A stretch of 64,000 bases of DNA from Roseovarius sp. 217. Lineage in GTDB: Bacteria; Pseudomonadota; Alphaproteobacteria; Rhodobacterales; Rhodobacteraceae. How positions within the stretch are numbered: the stretch's first letter is position 1; each line of letters opens with the position of its first letter. Shown here one piece after another: positions 8,856 through 17,519 of this stretch. Below the pieces are notes generated by a model, which saw nothing but the letters and a program-made list of their open reading frames with translations, was not told the DNA's origin and searched no databases. Location of the stretch: NCBI RefSeq assembly GCF_000152845.1, contig NZ_CH902584.1, positions 63,856 to 127,855 of the forward strand, given 5' to 3'. The position numbers and the translations under genes are program-made.

Positions 8856-9764
8856 TCACCCCAATTGCGTGCCACACGGCAAGGGCATGCCGCGCAGGAA
8901 CTCGTCGGCATCCTGCGCCGCGCGCCCGGCCCGTTGCAAGCGCAAAAGCCGCACAGCCCCCGTGCCACAGGCCACGGTCAACCCGTCATCGAGAACGACA
9001 CCCGGCGCACCTTGCCCCTCGGCTACGGTCGAGCATAGCAGCTTGATCCGCTCTCCCCCCACCTCGCACCACGCCCCCGGAAAGGGCGAGAGCCCCCGGA
9101 TCAAGCGGTCAATCTCTGCGGCGGGGCGCGTCCACTCCACCCGCGCCTCTGATTTGTCGATCTTGGCGGCATAGGTCACACCCGCCTCGGATTGCGGCAC
9201 GGGCCGAAGATCATCGAGCCGCCCGAGCGCCTCAATAATCAACCGCGCACCAAGTCCAGACAAGCGGTCATGCAATTCCCCCGTCGTCTCCTGCGGCCCG
9301 ATCGTCATCGCCCCGCGCAACAGAACCGGCCCGGTATCCAATCCCGCCTCCATCTGCATGATGCAGATCCCCGTCTCGACATCCCCCGCCATGATGGCGC
9401 GGTGAATGGGGGCTGCCCCCCGCCAGCGGGGCAAGAGGCTGGCATGGATGTTCAAACAGCCGCGCGCGGGCGCATCCAGCACCGCTTGCGGCAGAATGAG
9501 ACCATAGGCCACCACCACCGCCACATCAGCCTTGAGTGCTGCGAATTCCGCCTGCGCCTCAGCCCCTTTCAAACTCACCGGATGGCGCACTGGCAGACCA
9601 AGCGCCTCGGCGCGCGCCTGCACCGGGCTTGGGCGGTCCTTTTTGCCCCGCCCCGCCGGGCGCGGCGGCTGGCAATAAACGGCGGCCACCTCATGCCCCG
9701 CTGCAACCAAAGCCTCAAGCACCGGCACAGAGAAATCCGGCGTTCCCATGAAGATCACACGCAT
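8856..9764 (-). CDS. fmt: Methionyl-tRNA formyltransferase
   Basis: The enzyme formylates initiator Met-tRNA with 10-formyl-tetrahydrofolate. The 302-residue product has the N-terminal formyltransferase domain (start [19 protein letters not shown], and the active-site region [20 protein letters not shown] containing the SLLP loop, then [13 protein letters not shown] and LDTGPVL) and the C-terminal tRNA-binding OB domain ([12 protein letters not shown], then [14 protein letters not shown]). The gene is downstream of two deformylase-family genes in the same orientation, so formylation and deformylation functions are encoded together, as in many bacteria. Confidence 0.95.
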   Translation of the reverse strand: MRVIFMGTPDFSVPVLEALVAAGHEVAAVYCQPPRPAGRGKKDRPSPVQARAEALGLPVRHPVSLKGAEAQAEFAALKADVAVVVAYGLILPQAVLDAPARGCLNIHASLLPRWRGAAPIHRAIMAGDVETGICIMQMEAGLDTGPVLLRGAMTIGPQETTGELHDRLSGLGARLIIEALGRLDDLRPVPQSEAGVTYAAKIDKSEARVEWTRPAAEIDRLIRGLSPFPGAWCEVGGERIKLLCSTVAEGQGAPGVVLDDGLTVACGTGAVRLLRLQRAGRAAQDADEFLRGMPLPCGTQLG

Positions 9765-9821
9765 GCCGCCTCTTTCACTGTTCCAAAAATACTCAAATCC
9801 GACGCCGCCCCCGGCACCGCC

Positions 9822-10316
9822 TCAGCCGATCTTGCGCGCGCGCCTGAGCAGCATGTCGCGTTTTACTGTGCTGAGGCGGTCGAAATACATCCGCCCCTGC
9901 AAATGGTCGATCTGATGCTGCACGCTCGTGGCCCAGAGACCCACGAAATCGCGTTCCTCATCCTCTCCGTCTGCATTCAGAAACCGCACCGTCACCCCGC
10001 GCGGACGCTCAATCATGGCGGACACACCGGGCAGACAGGGGCTGGCCTCGTCATGGGGCCGCAATTGCACGCTCGCGTGCAGGATTTCCGGGTTGGCCAT
10101 ACGCACCGCCTGCCCGCGCGCCGTGCTGGCATCGACCACGGCAAGCGCCTGCATCTCGCCGAGTTGCGTGGCGGCAAGACCCACCCCCGGCATCGCCTCC
10201 ATCACCGCGACCATCTCGTCCCAGAGGGCGCGCGTTGCATCGGTGATCTCAGTGACCGGTGCCGCAGCCATCCGCAGCCGTTTGTCTGGCCAACGCAGGC
10301 AGGCACGCGGCGCCAC
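9822..10316 (-). CDS. Peptide deformylase-like protein with altered active site
   Basis: The 164-residue product (GTG start at 10316) is clearly a deformylase paralogue, but all three motifs deviate. Motif 1 is GVGLAATQ (Thr for Pro, residues 44-51). Motif 2 is ASPCLPG in place of EGCLS, although the metal-ligand Cys94 is kept. Motif 3 is HQIDH (134-138), so both metal histidines remain but the general-base glutamate is glutamine. In characterised deformylases this glutamate is needed for catalysis, so I infer the protein is inactive or has another role. It is 3 bp downstream of the canonical def and 57 bp upstream of fmt. It is full length and shows no frame disruption, so it does not look like simple decay. 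Confidence 0.8.
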   Translation of the reverse strand: MAPRACLRWPDKRLRMAAAPVTEITDATRALWDEMVAVMEAMPGVGLAATQLGEMQALAVVDASTARGQAVRMANPEILHASVQLRPHDEASPCLPGVSAMIERPRGVTVRFLNADGEDEERDFVGLWATSVQHQIDHLQGRMYFDRLSTVKRDMLLRRARKIG

Positions 10317-10319
10317 GGC

Positions 10320-10838
10320 CTAACCCCGCGCCAATTCGCGCTTGAGCTTTTGCATGCGGCGGGTGATGAGTTGGCGCTTCATCGCGCTCAGATAGTCGAT
10401 AAAGAGCTTGCCATCGAGATGGTCGATCTCGTGCTGCACGCAAGTGGCCCAGAGACCGCCAAACCCTTCCTTGTGCTCAACCCCGTCAAGATCCATCCAG
10501 CGCACCTCGACCTCTGCAGGCCGGGTGACATCGGCGAATTGGTCGGGGATCGACAAACAGCCTTCCTCATAGACGCTCGTTTGGTCGGAAAAAGCGGTGA
10601 TTTCGGGGTTCAACATCGCGATGGGGCGCGGTGTGGCCCCTTCGTCCTTTACACAGTCAAGCACGATCAACCGGTCCATCACCCCCACCTGCGGCGCAGC
10701 AAGGCCGATGCCCGGTGCGTCATACATGGTCTCAAACATATCCTGCGAGAGTTTGCGCAAGGCATCGGACACGTCCGTCACGGGCGTGCAGACCTTTCTC
10801 AGGCGTGGGTCGGGATGGATCAGAATTGACCGTTTCAT
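10320..10838 (-). CDS. def: Peptide deformylase
   Basis: This is the canonical enzyme that removes the formyl group from nascent peptides. The 172-residue sequence has intact motifs: GIGLAAPQ (residues 43-50), EGCLS with metal-ligand Cys94, and HEIDH (136-140) with the catalytic Glu137. It also carries MKRSILIHPDPRLRKV at the N terminus, a usual start. It is the first gene of the minus-strand unit def, def-like, fmt and two small membrane proteins, and it is divergent from the PatB-type aminotransferase gene across about 98 bp. Confidence 0.95.
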   Translation of the reverse strand: MKRSILIHPDPRLRKVCTPVTDVSDALRKLSQDMFETMYDAPGIGLAAPQVGVMDRLIVLDCVKDEGATPRPIAMLNPEITAFSDQTSVYEEGCLSIPDQFADVTRPAEVEVRWMDLDGVEHKEGFGGLWATCVQHEIDHLDGKLFIDYLSAMKRQLITRRMQKLKRELARG

Positions 10839-10936
10839 GGCGGCTATTTAGGCGATGGTCGGGCATTCTGCAACGCCTCTTGCGCTCGGGCTGTGATCGG
10901 TTAGCCTGCCGCGCGAACCCAGACCCGGAGAACCCC

Positions 10937-12109
10937 ATGAATTTCGACGAGATCATCGACCGCCGCGGCACCGGCAGCAGCAAGTGGGACAGGATGCACG
11001 CCTATGGCGGTGTTTCACCCGACGACGGGATTCCGATGTGGGTGGCCGACATGGATTTCCGCGCCGCCGATGTGCTTCAGGAGGCAATGCAGGACCTGAT
11101 CGAGCGCGGCAACTACGGGTATTTCGCGGGCGACGAGGACATGAACGCGGCGGTTGCCTGGTGGATGCACGAGCGGCACGGCTGGACTGTGGATCCTGAC
11201 CATATGTCCAGCACAGCCGGGTTGGGCCATGCCATCGCGCTGATTCTCGAGACCTACACCGATCCGGGCGACGAGGTGATCATCTTCACCCCTGTTTACC
11301 ATGAGTTCACGCATAAGATCAAACTGACCAAGCGGGTGGTTCACGAGGCACCGCTGATCATCGAGAATGGCGTTTATCACATGAATCTCGACGCGCTCGA
11401 AGCCGGGCTGACGGGCAAGGAGCGGATGATGCTCATTTCCTCACCCCACAACCCTGCGGGTCGCATCTGGACACCGGACGAGCTGCGGCATCTGGCCGAT
11501 ATCTGCGCGCGGCACGATCTGATCATGGTGGCGGATGAAATCCACCACGATCTGGTCTATCCCGGCCAGACATTTACAAGCTTTCTCAAGGCGGCCCCCG
11601 AGGCCGCGGATCGCACCTTTGTGCTTACGGCGGCCTCAAAGACATTCAACACGGCGGGGGCGCGTCTGGGCACGGTCACAATTCCCAACCCCGAGTTGCG
11701 CAAGCGCTTTCGGCAAGCGCTGCTTGAGCATCAAACACAGCCCAATCTGATGGGAGTCGCGCTCACCCGCGCCGCCTATTCTCCGGGGGGCGCGGATTGG
11801 GTCGACGGGCTGGTCGCCTATATCGAGGGCAATCACCGGTTATTTCTCGATGGGATCGCGCAGATTCCGGCGCTGAAAGGCATGCCGATGCAATCGACCT
11901 ATCTCGCATGGGTCGACTTTGCTGCGACCGGCATGGAGATGACGGAGGTGTTGCGCCGTGTGCATGAGGATGCGCGCGTCGTGCCGTCGGTCGGGGCGCA
12001 TTTTGGCAGCGGCGGCGAGACGTTCCTGCGCTTTAACATTGGCACACCGCGTGCGCGTGTCGCCGAGGCGGTAGAGCGGCTCCAATCCGCCTTTGCCGAT
12101 CTGCAATGA
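10937..12109 (+). CDS. MalY/PatB-type pyridoxal-phosphate C-S lyase (aminotransferase class I/II)
   Basis: The product is 390 aa from the ATG at 10937, starting MNFDEIIDRRGTGSSKWD, which is the N terminus typical of PatB/MalY cystathionine beta-lyases. WVADMDFRAADVLQEAM and the Schiff-base region TAASKTFNTAG (Lys at the SKT triplet) are visible, together with SSPHNPAGRIW and VADEIHHDLVYPG, the PLP-contact motifs of fold type I. The enzyme probably cleaves L-cystathionine or related cysteine S-conjugates to pyruvate, ammonia and a thiol. A longer open frame to 10631 overlaps def on the other strand and was rejected. The epimerase gene follows 19 bp downstream. Confidence 0.85.
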   Translation: MNFDEIIDRRGTGSSKWDRMHAYGGVSPDDGIPMWVADMDFRAADVLQEAMQDLIERGNYGYFAGDEDMNAAVAWWMHERHGWTVDPDHMSSTAGLGHAIALILETYTDPGDEVIIFTPVYHEFTHKIKLTKRVVHEAPLIIENGVYHMNLDALEAGLTGKERMMLISSPHNPAGRIWTPDELRHLADICARHDLIMVADEIHHDLVYPGQTFTSFLKAAPEAADRTFVLTAASKTFNTAGARLGTVTIPNPELRKRFRQALLEHQTQPNLMGVALTRAAYSPGGADWVDGLVAYIEGNHRLFLDGIAQIPALKGMPMQSTYLAWVDFAATGMEMTEVLRRVHEDARVVPSVGAHFGSGGETFLRFNIGTPRARVAEAVERLQSAFADLQ

Positions 12110-12128
12110 CCGTCCGGGGGGCGGGCCG

Positions 12129-13142
12129 ATGACACGGGTCTTCATCACCGGCACCGCAGGTTTTATCGGCTATCATCTGGCTGATCTCCTGCTGAATGAG
12201 GGCATGACCGTTCACGGGCTGGACGGCATGACCGATTACTACGACGTCAGCCTCAAAAGGCGCCGCCACCAGATGCTGCTGCAAAAGCCGGGCTTTGTCG
12301 CAACCGAGGCCATGCTCGAGGATCAGGCGGCGGTGGACGCCGCCATCGACGCCTGTGCCCCCGACATCATTGTGCATCTCGCCGCACAAGCGGGCGTGCG
12401 CTACAGCCTCGAGAACCCGCGCGCCTATATCGACGCCAATATCGTGGGCACGTTCACCGTGATGGAAGCGGCCAAGCGCCACGCGGTATGCCATCTGCTG
12501 ATGGCCTCCACCTCGTCGATCTACGGCGCCAATACCGACATGCCCTATGCCGAGACCATGAAGGCCGACAGTCAGATGACGATCTACGCCGCCACCAAGA
12601 AGGCGACGGAATCAATGGGCCACGCCCATGCCCATCTGTGGAACCTGCCCACCACGATGTTTCGGTTCTTTACCGTCTATGGGCCATGGGGCCGCCCCGA
12701 CATGGCCTATTTCAAATTCGTCGAGGCTATTCTGGCGGGCCGTCCCATCGACATCTACAACCATGGCGAGATGTATCGCGATTTCACCTATGTGGGTGAT
12801 CTGGTGCGCGGCATCCGCCTCTTGATGGATGCCGCGCCCGTGCGGCCAGACGCACCCGAGGATATTGCGGCGGGCGACAGCCTGTCCCCCGTTGCGCCCT
12901 ACCGGATCGTGAATATCGGCAACTCACAGAAGGTGCGGCTCTTGGATTTCGTCGCGGCCATCGAAGACGCGCTGGACCGTCCCGCCATCCGCAACATGAT
13001 GGAGATGCAAAAGGGTGACGTGCCTGCCACATGGGCCGATGCACAACTCTTGAAGCGTCTGACCGGCTATCAGCCAAATACCGAAATCCACGACGGAATT
13101 GCCCAATTCGTAACCTGGTATCGTGCCTATTATCAGGTCTGA
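12129..13142 (+). CDS. NAD-dependent nucleotide-sugar epimerase (UDP-glucuronate 4-epimerase-like)
   Basis: This 337-residue extended short-chain dehydrogenase starts MTRVFITGTAGFIGYHLA, giving the TGxxGxxG NAD-binding motif. It later shows HLAAQAGVRYSLENPRAYI and the catalytic YAATKKATE (YxxxK), and TVYGPWGRPDMAYFKF, which is the pattern of UDP-glucuronate 4-epimerases that make UDP-galacturonate for capsule and LPS. The activity assignment is by motif similarity; other UDP-sugar epimerases remain possible. The ATG at 12129 is used because the SDR fold begins at this residue. It could serve the capsule genes suggested at the left end of the window. Confidence 0.8.
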   Translation: MTRVFITGTAGFIGYHLADLLLNEGMTVHGLDGMTDYYDVSLKRRRHQMLLQKPGFVATEAMLEDQAAVDAAIDACAPDIIVHLAAQAGVRYSLENPRAYIDANIVGTFTVMEAAKRHAVCHLLMASTSSIYGANTDMPYAETMKADSQMTIYAATKKATESMGHAHAHLWNLPTTMFRFFTVYGPWGRPDMAYFKFVEAILAGRPIDIYNHGEMYRDFTYVGDLVRGIRLLMDAAPVRPDAPEDIAAGDSLSPVAPYRIVNIGNSQKVRLLDFVAAIEDALDRPAIRNMMEMQKGDVPATWADAQLLKRLTGYQPNTEIHDGIAQFVTWYRAYYQV

Positions 13143-13251
13143 GAGGGATTGTGATGACACAAGACCGCCACAGGCATAGCGTAGCCCGGTCCGCACTGAT
13201 AGCCTGTGGTTGAGCAGCCTCCGCGCGGGACAACGAAGGAATGACCACCCC

Positions 13252-14295
13252 ATGAGCAACAAAGGCAAACCGATCAACTTGGCGCTTCAGGGGGGCGGTG
13301 CGCATGGCGCGTTTAGCTGGGGCGTGCTGGACTACCTGCTCGAAGATGGGCGACTGCATATTGTTGGTGTATCGGGCACATCTGCGGGGGCGATGAACGC
13401 GGTGGCCTTGGCCGATGGGTATACCCGCGGCGGTCCGGACGGTGCCCGCGAGGCACTTGATCGTTTCTGGCGCGACATGAGTGGCAGCGTCAAGAACTCG
13501 CCGCTGCAACGCACTCCCATGGACCGGATCACCGGCAACTGGGGGCTGGAAAATAACCCGTTCTATCATTTCATGAATGCCCTCACCGGCATCGCCTCGC
13601 CCTATCAACTCAACCCGATGAACATCAACCCGCTCCGCGATCTGGTGGCAGAGAGCATCGACTTTGAGATGGTGCGCAAATGCACGGCGTTTCAGCTCTT
13701 TGTCTCGGCTACGAATGTCGAAACGGGTCGCGTCCGCGTGTTTTCCCGCGAAGAGATGACAGTGGATATGGTCATGGCCTCAGCCTGCCTGCCGCAAATG
13801 TATCAGGCGGTCGAGATCGACGGAATTCCTTACTGGGATGGCGGTTATATGGGCAATCCCGCACTCTTTCCGCTCTATGGCAAGACCGGAACCGATGACA
13901 TCGTGGTCATCCAGATCAACCCGATCGAGCGCAAGGGCGCGCCGCGCACGGCGCAGGAAATCCAGAACCGCCTGAATGAGATCAGCTTCAACTCCAGCCT
14001 GCTCAAGGAACTGCGCGCGATCAATTTCGTTGACCGATTGATTGACCAAGGCAAGCTCTCGACAGATGAATACCGCCCGGTCAAGGTGCATCTGATCGAG
14101 AATGAGGCACTGCTCAATCCGATGGGGGCCTCGTCCAAAATGAATGTGGAATGGGCCTTTCTGACCCGTCTGCGTGACATCGGGCGTGACACTGCCAAGG
14201 CGTGGCTAGATAGCACTTTCGACCGGATCGGCACCCAGAGCACAGTCGATCTCTTCAAGATGTTTCAAGGGATTGGAGCAGAGCACCAAGGATAG
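13252..14295 (+). CDS. Patatin-like phospholipase family protein
   Basis: The 347-residue protein begins NLALQGGGAHGAFSWGVLDYLL, which gives the oxyanion-hole GGGxxG motif. GVSGTSAGAMNAVAL has the nucleophile elbow GxSxG, and DGGYMGNPALFPL has the D-G dyad of the Ser-Asp catalytic pair. It therefore hydrolyses lipid acyl esters, probably in the cytosol since no signal peptide is seen. The ATG at 13252 is about 12 bases after GAAGGA. Between the epimerase gene and this one there is an 8-bp inverted repeat (CCACAGGC at 13168 / GCCTGTGG at 13202), a possible weak terminator or attenuator. Confidence 0.85.
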   Translation: MSNKGKPINLALQGGGAHGAFSWGVLDYLLEDGRLHIVGVSGTSAGAMNAVALADGYTRGGPDGAREALDRFWRDMSGSVKNSPLQRTPMDRITGNWGLENNPFYHFMNALTGIASPYQLNPMNINPLRDLVAESIDFEMVRKCTAFQLFVSATNVETGRVRVFSREEMTVDMVMASACLPQMYQAVEIDGIPYWDGGYMGNPALFPLYGKTGTDDIVVIQINPIERKGAPRTAQEIQNRLNEISFNSSLLKELRAINFVDRLIDQGKLSTDEYRPVKVHLIENEALLNPMGASSKMNVEWAFLTRLRDIGRDTAKAWLDSTFDRIGTQSTVDLFKMFQGIGAEHQG

Positions 14296-14390
14296 AGGTG
14301 ACCGAACCCGTCAGCGGTTTCATGTACGGGATCCCACGCCAGGAGCGTCAAACACGCCACGCGGACTTGAACTCGTTATCAATGTAAGCG

Positions 14391-16310
14391 ATGGGGCAAT
14401 ACAGGCCATACCAGTTGGGAGTATTCCAGTTGAAGGACATCCGAGCCTTGAATCGGCTCTTGCGACGGTTTCAGAAACCCGCGGAGCCAGGACGGAAAGA
14501 AACCAAAGGCAGGGCCGAGACGCCCCATCACAAGGATGGAAATCCCTACACTGGCCTCTCGCCCGACCGGTTTTGGCGCACGGGCGTCCAGCAGTCTGAC
14601 CCGGCGAACATGCCGGGCATCCACACTCCGAAATTCCTGATCACCCGCCAAGATACAATCGTGACGATGGGAAGCTGCTTTGCGCAGCATATCGCCAACT
14701 GGCTGCGCGACCGGGATTTCAACGTTCCGTTCTATGACTCTGTCGACAACATCAGGGCAAAGTCCTTTTCCGCAAACTACGGCAATATCTACACGGTCAA
14801 GCAGGCACTTCAGCTTGTGCAGGAAGCACGCAGCGCGCGTGTCCCAAGCGAGGCCGCATGGTCCGTCGACGGGGGCGTCATCGACCCCCTGAGACCCGCG
14901 CAATTCGAAGCCCCCTTTCAGAACGAAAGTGCCTTGCGGTCAGCGCGTGCCACGCATTTGAAAGCGGTCCTGGCCGCACTGGATGACCTTGATGTTCTGG
15001 TCTTCACCCTCGGACTGACCGAGGCGTGGCGTGTCAAATCCTGCGGCACCGTTCTCCCGGTGGCGCCCGGCGTGATCGCGGGCCAGTTCGATCAAAACGC
15101 GCACGAATTTGTCAACTTTCGCTATGATGAGATCTTAACGGACCTGCGTGCCCTTTGCGCCGAAATCCGTGATCTGCGCGGTGGTCGTGAGTTTCGCATG
15201 GTCCTGACTGTTTCTCCGGTTCCCTTGACGGCAACAGCCGCACCACAGCATGTCTTATGCGCCTCAACCTACTCCAAATCCGTTCTGCGTGCCGTTGCCG
15301 GAGACTTCTGCGAGGATCACGACGACGCGGATTACTTCCCGTCGTTCGAATTGGTCACGAATCCGGGCGCATATTCAGAGAATTTTGAGGACAACCTGAG
15401 ATCCGTGCGGCCTGCTTCTGTTGCCAGCGTGATGACGGTCTTTGAGCGGCTCTGTCTGGAGGGGGAGTCAGACACCCCGGCCACATCTGCCGGAATAGGG
15501 GATGTGGACTGTGAAGAGGCACTGCTTGACGCCTTTGCAGGAAACACTCGGACGGCAGGCCGCCCAAACGCCACGCCCCTGCTCGTGGTTGGCAACAGCC
15601 ATCTGGGCGGGGCAAGGGACCATGCTCTGGCAAACCCGTTTGGCCAAACCGCGCAATTTGCGATGCTGAACTTCTTGAGAACCGATCCTTTCGCAAAGAT
15701 CAAAACCACGCGGTTCCGGACCTTCAAATATCCTGACAATGTGCGGGACCAATTTGCCGATGTGGTCGCGGACGAGGCCCGCACCTTGATCATTGTAGGC
15801 TGTGGTTTGATGGGCGATGGAATCATTCGGGCACATGGTGACCTGCGTGCCGGATTTCCGGGGTGCAACGGACGCAAGATTTCACCGAATGTGCCGATCG
15901 TTCACGAGGTCTCGGCTGACCTGATAAAATTCTACGACTCCACCACACGCCAGATCGCGCAGAATATTCGCAAATTGGAAGATTTCTGCGATTTCGAACA
16001 CATCTTCTGGATTGCATCTCCGGATATGTGCGAAGCAACCGCCCGTTTCCGGCTAGGAGATGAATTCGTCGAGTCCGGCTCACTTGTCCATCATCGCGAG
16101 GCGTATGCCCGGTCCCTCCGCGCAGCGCTCAAGTCTTCCAACCGAGTTCAAGTGGTTTGTCATCCGACGCAGGAGCTATGCGAGGCCAGCGGCTTTTCGA
16201 AGGACAAGTTTGCCGCGCATAGGCACCCGTGGGACGTCCACTGCAATACCGCCTACTTCGACAACGCCTTTGACCAAGTCTGGACCGCACTCAGGACCGG
16301 CGCACCCTGA
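14391..16310 (+). CDS. GSCFA-domain protein with a second SGNH-like domain
   Basis: The family name motif appears as TMGSCFAQHIANWLRDR near residue 95, and the GSCFA domain (SGNH/GDSL-hydrolase-like) continues through TLGLTEAWR and the later NPGAYSENFEDNLRSV. The 639-residue protein is extended at the C terminus: around residues 400-410 there is LLVVGNSHLGGARDHAL, which looks like a second SGNH block I (GNSH), and near the end HPWDVHCNTAYFDNAF, which resembles the D-x-x-H block V. The function is unknown; related enzymes act as esterases or acyl-modifying enzymes on surface polysaccharides. No signal peptide is seen, and a basic N-terminal 70-residue tail precedes the domain. The start at 14391 has only a weak ribosome site, so it is uncertain. 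Confidence 0.75.
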   Translation: MGQYRPYQLGVFQLKDIRALNRLLRRFQKPAEPGRKETKGRAETPHHKDGNPYTGLSPDRFWRTGVQQSDPANMPGIHTPKFLITRQDTIVTMGSCFAQHIANWLRDRDFNVPFYDSVDNIRAKSFSANYGNIYTVKQALQLVQEARSARVPSEAAWSVDGGVIDPLRPAQFEAPFQNESALRSARATHLKAVLAALDDLDVLVFTLGLTEAWRVKSCGTVLPVAPGVIAGQFDQNAHEFVNFRYDEILTDLRALCAEIRDLRGGREFRMVLTVSPVPLTATAAPQHVLCASTYSKSVLRAVAGDFCEDHDDADYFPSFELVTNPGAYSENFEDNLRSVRPASVASVMTVFERLCLEGESDTPATSAGIGDVDCEEALLDAFAGNTRTAGRPNATPLLVVGNSHLGGARDHALANPFGQTAQFAMLNFLRTDPFAKIKTTRFRTFKYPDNVRDQFADVVADEARTLIIVGCGLMGDGIIRAHGDLRAGFPGCNGRKISPNVPIVHEVSADLIKFYDSTTRQIAQNIRKLEDFCDFEHIFWIASPDMCEATARFRLGDEFVESGSLVHHREAYARSLRAALKSSNRVQVVCHPTQELCEASGFSKDKFAAHRHPWDVHCNTAYFDNAFDQVWTALRTGAP

Positions 16311-16376
16311 TGCAAGCCGGTCATCTGCCATCTTTTCGTACGCTGGTCTGCGCGTTTTTCCCCGTCCATGACGGAT

Positions 16377-16652
16377 TTAATGATCTACAGGGTTCGGTCC
16401 GCTCTTGAGGACATCGACGGAGCGCAGGAGATAGGTCAGGGGTTCACAGTAAGACCCATCCACATCGACACCCGTTGCGAGGAGGTCAAACTGGCCAAGC
16501 CGCTCCTTTGCGAGCCCGATACTGCGAAGAACAGGCAGGCCAATTGCGTCGCCTCCAGAATGCGCGACTGTAACGCTTCCGGCAGGAGTCAGTCGAACTC
16601 CATCACCTTTTCGAGATCCATCGTCGTCGAATGATTTGGAACAGGCGGCCTC
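16377..16652 (-). pseudogene. Possible remnant reading frame without a start, in a gene-poor stretch
   Basis: Bases 16311-16777 contain no convincing gene. On the minus strand one frame is open for 91 codons to the TAA at 16377, ending in YCEPLTYLLRSVDVLKSGPN, but it has no ATG and no credible start, and a stop lies directly upstream. A second minus frame in the same stretch has a short ATG-started peptide (MDLEKVMEFD) ended by TGA and then a further open segment with high third-position GC. The two overlapping half-frames are compatible with decay of an older gene by frameshift, but I recognise no family. This could also be chance. Confidence 0.25.
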
Positions 16653-16777
16653 TCACTGCGGCTGGCGCCGCGTGGCCAAGTGCTCAACAACAGAAGCATC
16701 GCGCCCGTCAGACCAAGGCAATCCATCACAGATTTCTCAGTTGGAAAGCTGCAAACCATTCATTCTCTGAGTTATCA

Positions 16778-16863
16778 TGGTGCCCGCGGCCGGACTCGAA
16801 CCGGCACGGCCATACGGCCGGGAGATTTTAAGTCTCATGTGTCTACCATTCCACCACGCGGGC
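16778..16863 (-). tRNA. tRNA-Leu (anticodon TAA), CCA encoded
   Basis: Read on the minus strand, the 7-bp acceptor GCCCGCG (16863-16857) pairs with CGCGGGC (16788-16782), followed by the discriminator A and an encoded CCA. The anticodon loop is CTTAAAA (16832-16826) with anticodon TAA, and the T arm contains the usual GGTTCGAGTCC. A long variable arm (around CCGTATGG) is typical of leucine tRNAs. The total of 86 nt including CCA is normal. It decodes UUA/UUG. Confidence 0.95.
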
Positions 16864-16881
16864 ACGGGGTCTGCGGAGCGG

Positions 16882-16909
16882 ACAATATCCGCTTTGACGG
16901 GGGTGTAAA
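16882..16909 (-). promoter_or_regulatory. Candidate sigma70-type promoter of tRNA-Leu
   Basis: On the minus strand TTTACA (16909-16904) and TATTGT (16887-16882) are separated by 16 bases, and the -10 element ends 18 bases before the first base of the tRNA. The spacing and both hexamers are close to the housekeeping consensus. GCGGACAATATCCGC here is also a short palindrome, so the position could have another meaning. Confidence 0.4.
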
Positions 16910-16934
16910 GCCAAAGGCGGGCCGGGTCGGCGGA

Positions 16935-17414
16935 TCAGATCACATCCGAGAGCGCATTTTCCTTGACCGCCTGCATCGCCACATAGGTCGAGGTATTCGC
17001 CAGATGCGGCAGGGTCGAGATATGTTCGGCCAGCACCCGGCGATAATCGGCCATGCTCTGCGTGCGGATTTTCATCAGGTAGTCAAAGTTCCCTGCGATC
17101 AGATGCACTTGCTCGATCTCGGGGATTTTTGACACCGCGGCGTTGAACTCTGCCAGCGCCGCTTCGCGGGTATCATGCAGGCGCACTTCGACGAAACTGA
17201 CGTGATCGAGCCCGAGGCGGATGGGATCGAAAAGCGCGCGGTAGCCGGTGATGACGCCGTCGCGCTCCAGCCGCCGAAGCCGCGCCTGCGTGGGCGATTT
17301 CGACAACCCAATCTCGCGCGCCAACTCGGTGACGCTGATCCGTCCATCCCCCGCGAGAACCCGCAGAATCGCCCGGTCAAAGCGGTCGAGGTCAAGCTGC
17401 TCGTTTTGATCCAT
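16935..17414 (-). CDS. putR: Lrp/AsnC-family regulator of proline utilisation
   Basis: From the ATG at 17414 the protein is 159 residues: an N-terminal winged HTH (LDRFDRAILRVLAGDGRISV, then ELAREIGLSKSPTQARLRRL with the recognition helix) and a C-terminal RAM/AsnC ligand-binding domain (VSFVEVRLHDT, HLIAGNFDYLMKIRTQSM). It is divergent from putA across 105 bp, the classical arrangement of PutR, which activates putA in the presence of proline. The putA product lacks its own ribbon-helix-helix regulator domain, in keeping with a separate regulator. GGAGGGG lies just before this ATG; an in-frame ATG 12 bases further up (17426) is the alternative. Confidence 0.9.
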   Translation of the reverse strand: MDQNEQLDLDRFDRAILRVLAGDGRISVTELAREIGLSKSPTQARLRRLERDGVITGYRALFDPIRLGLDHVSFVEVRLHDTREAALAEFNAAVSKIPEIEQVHLIAGNFDYLMKIRTQSMADYRRVLAEHISTLPHLANTSTYVAMQAVKENALSDVI

Positions 17415-17519
17415 CGACCCCTCCATTTTCAAACCATCCGGCCTGAAAATTCATTCTAATCAGGAAAAGTCACTTGTTCAATGATGCTACGATGCACCAT
17501 CGAACCATTGGGGGCCTCT

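Noticed and set aside
9192-10829. 545-codon plus-strand open frame opposite fmt and the two deformylase-type genes
   Set aside because: Its sequence is composed of His/Arg/Pro-rich text with no motif; the minus-strand genes have complete motifs.
13168-13209. 8-bp inverted repeat CCACAGGC / GCCTGTGG before the patatin gene as a terminator
   Set aside because: The loop is 26 bases and there is no U-tract; too weak to annotate as a feature.
16368-16634. 88-codon plus-strand open frame in the gene-poor stretch
   Set aside because: No ribosome site, no family and unusual composition; the minus strand is as open, so neither is secure.
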